Source of the DNA: Anaerolineae bacterium
GTDB taxonomy: Bacteria > Chloroflexota > Anaerolineae > JAAYZQ01
DNA: 10,446 nucleotides
Reading direction: 5' to 3'
NCBI GenBank assembly: GCA_016929795.1
Contig: JAFGIA010000226.1
Coordinates: forward strand, 1 to 10,446
Shown: piece by piece, positions 6,711 through 10,446 of the stretch
Layout: each line of letters opens with the position of its first letter
Position numbering within the stretch: position 1 is the first letter of the stretch
The notes under the pieces: model-generated
Told to the model about the DNA's origin: nothing
Database searches by the model: none
What the model saw: only the letters and a program-made list of their open reading frames with translations
Made by a program: the position numbers and the translations under genes

Positions 6711-8072
6711 GTGAGCTCCAGACGGTACTATTTCAGCACACGCGATTTGTTGATGATGGCGGCCCTGGCTGCGCTTGGCGGTGTCGTCAGCACCTACGTG
6801 AATGCTGTCGGCGACTTGATCCAGTCGATCGTGGGCTTGGCCGGAACGTCGCAGTGGGCGGCAGGGCTGCACGTGGTGTGGCTGACGCTGGCCGTGGGAC
6901 TGACGCGCAAGCAGGGCGCCGGCACGGTGACGGGCATCCTGAAGGGCGGCGTGGAACTGCTGACGGGCAACACCCACGGGTTGCTGGTGGTGCTGGTCGA
7001 CGTGGTAGCCGGCCTGCTGGTCGACCTCGGCTTTCTCCCCTTTCGCAAAAAAGACTCGCTGCTGGCCCACTGCGTTGCCGGCGGGCTGGCCTCAGCGTCG
7101 AACGTGTTTGTGTTTCAGATCTTTGCGGCGGTACCCACCGACACGCTCGCGTTCCAGGCAATGCTCCTGGTAGGGGGGATGGCGTTTTTGAGCGGCGTGC
7201 TCTTTGCCGGGGTGGTGGGCTGGGTGCTACTCAACGGGCTGCGGCGCGCCGGCGTCGTGAAGGACCAGCCCGCCGTGCCGACGGGCCGGCGCGTGTACCC
7301 GATCTTTTTGATCACCGTGGCCCTGCTGGCGATTGCCCTCACGCTCTTCCTGCGCTTTGCACTCAAGGGGCCAGCAACGGTGGAGGTGGGTGGGGCAGTT
7401 GCGACCGCCTACGAGTACCCCGTGGAGGGCGGCGACCTGCCGGAGGTGGCAGGTGAGGGCACGCTGAACGAGGTGACACGCCGCTTTACGGGGGTGCCGT
7501 TGCGCGCGATCCTCGACCATGCCGGGCCAAGCGCCAGCCCAGGGATGGTGCTGGTCGAGGCATCGGATGGGTACGCCTTTTTCGTGAGCATGGAAGAGGT
7601 GGCAGAGAACGATGACCTGCTGTTGGTGGCCCAGGGGGGAGGGGAGGATGCATCGTACAACCTGATGGGCGCCGAGAACAGCAAGGCGTGGGTACGGGGC
7701 GTGACCCGGCTGACGGTGGTGGGGTGGGCGACGATCGAGGTGGGAGGCGCGCTGGCGTCGCCAGGGGTCTACGACCCGGACGAGTGGCAGTTCGAGATGG
7801 ACGCCACAGACCTCGACGTGGGCGGAGGGCCAGCCAAGTACCAGGGCGCGCCGCTGGGGGAGGTGCTGGCGTCGATGGAGCCCACAGCAAAAGCCACGAT
7901 GGTGGTGCTGCACACGGACGGCGACGCGGTGACGCTCCCCCTGGCAGAGCTGCTGGGCAGCGACGACGTACGGATCTTTACGATTATTGGCGAGCAAGAC
8001 GTGACCTTTGCGGTAGCGCGGATGAGTGGAGAGGTGATCGTGCCGCTCGTGACGGGCATCGAGGTCGAGTAG
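6711..8072 (+). CDS. YkoE-like ECF transporter S component with a tandem extracytoplasmic C-terminal extension
   Basis: A 453-residue membrane protein. Residues 1-185 are hydrophobic and resemble the YkoE family (S component of the YkoEDC thiamine-precursor transporter): TRKQGAGTVTGILKGGVELLTGNTHG (65-90) lines up with the corresponding region of B. subtilis YkoE as I remember it, and the rest of the six-helix plan fits. YkoE itself is only about 200 residues. Here an added helix (about 196-216) leads to roughly 235 further residues made of two similar beta-rich units, 222-338 (TVEVGGAV, FTGVPLRAILDHAGP, SMEEV, KAWVRGVTRLTVV) and 340-453 (ATIEVGGAL, YQGAPLGEVLASMEP, PLAEL, LVTGIEV). Phrases such as TGVPLRxxLxxAGP and KxWVRxVxRL recall the SUOX-type oxidoreductase molybdopterin-binding domain, but the ligand cysteine is absent. 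The gene is preceded by a Moco riboswitch and followed 8 bp later by its ATPase. Inference: captures and imports molybdopterin, Moco, a precursor or a related compound. Confidence 0.8.
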   Translation: MSSRRYYFSTRDLLMMAALAALGGVVSTYVNAVGDLIQSIVGLAGTSQWAAGLHVVWLTLAVGLTRKQGAGTVTGILKGGVELLTGNTHGLLVVLVDVVAGLLVDLGFLPFRKKDSLLAHCVAGGLASASNVFVFQIFAAVPTDTLAFQAMLLVGGMAFLSGVLFAGVVGWVLLNGLRRAGVVKDQPAVPTGRRVYPIFLITVALLAIALTLFLRFALKGPATVEVGGAVATAYEYPVEGGDLPEVAGEGTLNEVTRRFTGVPLRAILDHAGPSASPGMVLVEASDGYAFFVSMEEVAENDDLLLVAQGGGEDASYNLMGAENSKAWVRGVTRLTVVGWATIEVGGALASPGVYDPDEWQFEMDATDLDVGGGPAKYQGAPLGEVLASMEPTAKATMVVLHTDGDAVTLPLAELLGSDDVRIFTIIGEQDVTFAVARMSGEVIVPLVTGIEVE

Positions 8073-8080
8073 GTCCCAAC

Positions 8081-9553
8081 ATGATCGATGTCCGGGGGCT
8101 GAGCTTCCGCTTTGAGGGGAGCGAGGAGGAGGTACTGCGCGATGTCAATCTGCACGTCGACGCGGGCGAGTTCGTCGTCGTCACCGGCGCGTCGGGCAGT
8201 GGCAAGTCGACGCTGGCGCTGGCACTGGGCGGCTATCTCTTTCGCCAGTTCGACGGTGAGGCGGCGGGGCAGGTGACCGTGGCGGGCATCGACGTGCGCG
8301 ACCGGCCGATCTATGACGTCGCCGAGGTGGTGGGACTGGTCCAGCAGAACCCGGAAGCACAGTTTGTGACGCTCACGGTGCGCGACGAGGTGGCGTTTGG
8401 GCTGGAGAACCGGTGCCTGCCACGGGGTGAGATCGGCGAGCGGGTGACGTGGGCACTCGACATGGTCGGCGCGGGGCATCTCCTCGACAGGCCGCTGGCG
8501 ACGCTGTCGGGCGGCGAGAAGCAAAAGGTGGCGGTGGCGGCGGTGATGGCGGCACGGCCGCAGGTGCTGATTTTTGACGAGCCAACGTCGAACCTGGACC
8601 CGACAGCCACAGCCGATATCTTTCAGGTCATTGCCCGCATCCGCCAGGAGGCAGGGCTGACTGTCCTCGTCGTCGAGCACAAGGTGGATTACCTGCTACC
8701 GTTCGCGCCGCGCCTCGTGCGGCTGGAGCGTGGCCAGATCGTCTCCGATGGGCCGGCGACGGAAGGAAGGGCGATCGCGCCAGGCTGCAATGGGCAGGCT
8801 GCCACGGCCGGCCTGTGCACGCCGCTCGTGCGCGCCGATAACCTGCATGCAGGGTACGGAGGTGAGTCTGCGCTGGGCGGATTCATGCTGCGGAGCGTGA
8901 CGCTGGAGGTGTATCCAGGCGAGTTTGTAGCCGTGATGGGCGACAACGGGTCGGGCAAGAGCACGTTCCTGCACTGCATGCTCGGCCTGCTCAAACCCGC
9001 GCACGGCTATGTGGAGGTGATGGGGCTCGACACACGCCACACGCCCGTGTCGAGGGTGGCGCGCGAGGTCGGATTCGTATTTCAGAACCCCGACCACCAA
9101 CTCTTTGCCGATAGTGTGTGGCGCGAGGCGATGTTTGCGCCAGACAATCTGCACATGACGAACGGCACAATAGCGGAGCGAGTGGAAGGGCTGCTGGCAC
9201 GGAGCGGCCTGGGGGGCAGGCTGGAGGATCACCCATACCGGCTGAGCTATGGCCAGAAGCGGCGACTGAACGTCGTGTCGGTGCTCAGCTACAAGCCACG
9301 CCTGATCCTGCTCGACGAGGTGCTCATAGGCCAGGACCCGGCGAACGCCGCCTTTTTGCTCGAGATGTTGGGTGAGGAGGTGGCGCGCGGCGGGAGCGTG
9401 ATCCTGGTGAACCACGCGCCCGAGGTGACGCGCCGTTGCGCCAGCCGCATCCTCTTTTTCGATGCGGGGCGGTGCGTGGTCGATGCGGCACCCGCCGAGG
9501 CATTCGAGCGGCTGAGCGCGCTGGGCAAGGAAGCCTATGTCCCGCGTCGCTAG
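8081..9553 (+). CDS. ECF transporter ATPase, two fused ABC domains (YkoD-like)
   Basis: A 490-residue cytoplasmic protein with two complete ABC domains, the energising A1-A2 pair of an ECF transporter. Domain 1: Walker A GASGSGKST (36-44), Q-loop QQNPEAQF (88-95), signature LSGGEKQK (142-149), Walker B VLIFDEP (162-168), H200. Domain 2: Walker A GDNGSGKST (287-295), Q-loop FQNPDHQ (334-340), signature LSYGQKRR (388-395), Walker B LILLDE (408-413), H445. The second site is degenerate: Y for G in the signature, and DEVLIGQDP in place of the usual DEPTxGLD. FQNPxxQ Q-loops are typical of the ECF/CbiO group. The ATG at 8081 is 8 bp after the S-component stop, and the 3' end overlaps the T-component gene by 17 bp, indicating one operon with coupled translation. 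Same gene order as ykoE-ykoD-ykoC. Confidence 0.93.
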   Translation: MIDVRGLSFRFEGSEEEVLRDVNLHVDAGEFVVVTGASGSGKSTLALALGGYLFRQFDGEAAGQVTVAGIDVRDRPIYDVAEVVGLVQQNPEAQFVTLTVRDEVAFGLENRCLPRGEIGERVTWALDMVGAGHLLDRPLATLSGGEKQKVAVAAVMAARPQVLIFDEPTSNLDPTATADIFQVIARIRQEAGLTVLVVEHKVDYLLPFAPRLVRLERGQIVSDGPATEGRAIAPGCNGQAATAGLCTPLVRADNLHAGYGGESALGGFMLRSVTLEVYPGEFVAVMGDNGSGKSTFLHCMLGLLKPAHGYVEVMGLDTRHTPVSRVAREVGFVFQNPDHQLFADSVWREAMFAPDNLHMTNGTIAERVEGLLARSGLGGRLEDHPYRLSYGQKRRLNVVSVLSYKPRLILLDEVLIGQDPANAAFLLEMLGEEVARGGSVILVNHAPEVTRRCASRILFFDAGRCVVDAAPAEAFERLSALGKEAYVPRR

Positions 9554-10310
9554 GGCACGCGTCACCTACCGCGCTGGCACATCGCTGCTCCACCAGCTTC
9601 ACCCGCTGGTCAAGGCGGCCTGGCTGGTAGGCTTGACGCTGTTTGTCTTTATCGTCGACAGCCCCTGGATCGTGGCCGGGCTGGTGGGGGCGTTGTGGGC
9701 AACGTTCGTCGCGGCGGGCCTCGACCTGCGCGGCACGCGGGGGACGCGCCTCTTTGCCACCACGGCGCTGGCACTGGCGCTCGTCCAGATCCTGTTCGTG
9801 CGCGAGGGCCAGGTGCTGGTCGATCTGGGGCCACTGGTGGTGACAGCAGGCGGTGTGGCGGCGGGGATCTATGTGGCCGGGCGCTTTCTGGCCGTGGTGC
9901 TGCTCAGTTACCTATTCGTATTGACGACAGAGCCGAACGACCTGGCCTACGCGCTGATGCAGGCGGGGGTGCCCTACCGCTATGGCTTTGCCCTGGTCAC
10001 GGCGCTGCGGCTGGTGCCCGTGTTCGAGGAGGAGGGGCAGATCGTGTACAACGCCCAACTGGCCCGCGGCGTCGAATACGATGTGCGCAGTCCCAGGCGG
10101 TTCGTGGTCCTGGCGCGCCAGTTTTTCCTGCCGCTGCTCGTCTCTGCGCTGGGCAAGGTCGATAGTCTGGCCGTGTCGATGGAGGGGCGCTGTTTTGGCA
10201 AATACCCGGAGCGGACGTTCCTGCGCCAGGTGAGGATGAGGGGGGTGGATTGGGGCGCAGTGGGGGTGTTGGTGGGGTTGGGGGTTGGGTATTGGGTATT
10301 GGGGAATTAG
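9537..10310 (+). CDS. ECF transporter T component (EcfT/YkoC/CbiQ family permease)
   Basis: A 257-residue membrane protein that couples the ATPase to the S component. Hydrophobic segments lie at about 26-60, 71-90, 98-130 and 238-254, with amphipathic coupling helices between. The two EcfT coupling motifs are present: AQLARG (173-178), matching the usual A-R-G signature, and MEGRCFG (215-221), in place of the usual EARGF-type motif. The N-terminal LHQLHPLVKAAW (18-29) matches the family's common HPxxK start. The ATG at 9537 lies inside the end of the ATPase gene, with AAGGA at 9527-9531. The last helix (WGAVGVLVGLGVGYWVLGN) is encoded by a G-rich low-complexity tract, and its stop codon sits in an AATTAGGG unit of that tract, so the C-terminus may have been altered by repeat expansion. 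Confidence 0.92.
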   Translation: MSRVARARVTYRAGTSLLHQLHPLVKAAWLVGLTLFVFIVDSPWIVAGLVGALWATFVAAGLDLRGTRGTRLFATTALALALVQILFVREGQVLVDLGPLVVTAGGVAAGIYVAGRFLAVVLLSYLFVLTTEPNDLAYALMQAGVPYRYGFALVTALRLVPVFEEEGQIVYNAQLARGVEYDVRSPRRFVVLARQFFLPLLVSALGKVDSLAVSMEGRCFGKYPERTFLRQVRMRGVDWGAVGVLVGLGVGYWVLGN

Positions 10311-10320
10311 GGAATTGGGG
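10240..10320 (+). repeat. G-rich TTGGG/AATTGGG low-complexity tract
   Basis: About 80 bases dominated by G runs of three to six separated by TT, TATT or AATT, e.g. TTGGGTATTGGGTATTGGGG. It covers the final codons of the T-component gene and the bases after its stop. The spacing of G runs could allow G-quadruplex formation on the plus strand. The following bases, 10321-10382, contain no gene or clear signal. Confidence 0.75.
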
Positions 10321-10382
10321 AGCAGGTATCAGGAAGCAGAAAGCAGCGTGATGATATTTGGGCTCTCTGGTAGTTCGCATGG

Positions 10383-10403
10383 TACCCACTACATCTAGTG
10401 GTA
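10383..10403. promoter_or_regulatory. Inverted repeat, possible operator
   Basis: CCACTA (10386-10391) and TAGTGG (10396-10401) flank CATC. Pairing extends by two more bases on each side if C10385 is bulged. It sits just upstream of the -10 element, where a -35 would be, so a bound regulator would control the next gene. Half-sites are short. Confidence 0.35.
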
Positions 10404-10412
10404 TGGTATAAT
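10404..10412 (+). promoter_or_regulatory. Extended -10 promoter for the gene at the right edge
   Basis: TGgTATAAT: a perfect -10 hexamer (10407-10412) with the TG extension. No recognisable -35 lies 17 bp upstream. Transcription would start near 10419, leaving a 20-nt leader containing AGGAGG (10426-10431). Confidence 0.6.
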
Positions 10413-10438
10413 CAGCGAAAAGACCAGGAGGATATGCC

Positions 10439-10446
10439 ATGTTGAG
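10439..10446 (+). CDS. 5' end of a gene cut by the window edge
   Basis: ATG at 10439, 7 nt after AGGAGG (10426-10431) and about 20 nt from a good promoter. Only two full codons (Met-Leu) are in the window, so nothing can be said of the product. An earlier ATG at 10434 is only 2 nt from the ribosome site and in another frame, so it is rejected. Confidence 0.5.

Noticed and set aside
7688..8080. Upstream extension of the ATPase frame inside the S-component gene
   Set aside because: The added residues are arginine/glycine-rich frame noise, and the ABC domain begins normally at the ATG at 8081.
1..10446. tRNA, rRNA, CRISPR array or insertion sequence
   Set aside because: No cloverleaf, rRNA-like block, regularly spaced repeats or transposase coding was seen on either strand.

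Overview
High-GC bacterial DNA with dense, mostly co-directional genes, good Shine-Dalgarno sites and consensus sigma70-like promoters. The GC-rich codon use, a linker in the secreted protein resembling the C-terminal linkers of Anaerolineae exported proteins (residues VFLPLT), and intergenic TTGGG/AATTGGG tracts suggest a Chloroflexota bacterium (Anaerolineae/Caldilineae type). This is an inference from style, not a phylogenetic result.

Left half (222-6291, minus strand). A secreted parallel beta-helix protein (3676-6291) lies upstream of a three-gene cluster: a Gfo/Idh/MocA oxidoreductase (2325-3503), a sugar-phosphate isomerase/epimerase-type TIM barrel (1402-2316) and a URO-D/MtaA-like protein (222-1352). 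The cluster has a textbook promoter at 3610-3638 (TTGACA, 17 bp, TACAAT) and reads as a carbohydrate or cyclitol catabolic operon. The secreted protein may act on or bind a related glycan. A plus-strand fragment at 1-237 seems to be the tail of a converging gene whose frame is broken.

Right half (6384-10310, plus strand). This is the most interesting part. A consensus promoter (6384-6412) starts a leader of about 290 nt. The leader holds an RNA that matches, from memory, the molybdenum-cofactor (Moco) riboswitch: AGGG, a GAAA-capped P3, GCCUCCC, then UUGGAAAGG closing P1. Behind it lie an intrinsic terminator whose left arm can instead pair with the 3' strand of P1 (a classic OFF switch), a second perfect intrinsic terminator, and a 14-bp hairpin next to the ribosome binding site. 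The genes controlled form a complete dedicated ECF transporter in ykoE-ykoD-ykoC order: a YkoE-like S component, a fused double ATPase and a T component. The S component carries an extra C-terminal extension of two tandem beta-rich domains that look like the sulfite-oxidase-type molybdopterin-binding fold but lack the usual metal-ligand cysteine. Together these suggest an importer for molybdopterin/Moco, a precursor, or a related molybdenum/tungsten compound, repressed when Moco is plentiful. I know of no described bacterial transporter of this kind.

Right edge. A G-rich low-complexity tract runs through the last codons of the T-component gene. After it come about 60 bases with nothing recognisable, then an extended -10 promoter overlapping an inverted repeat, a strong ribosome binding site, and the first codons of a gene that leaves the window.
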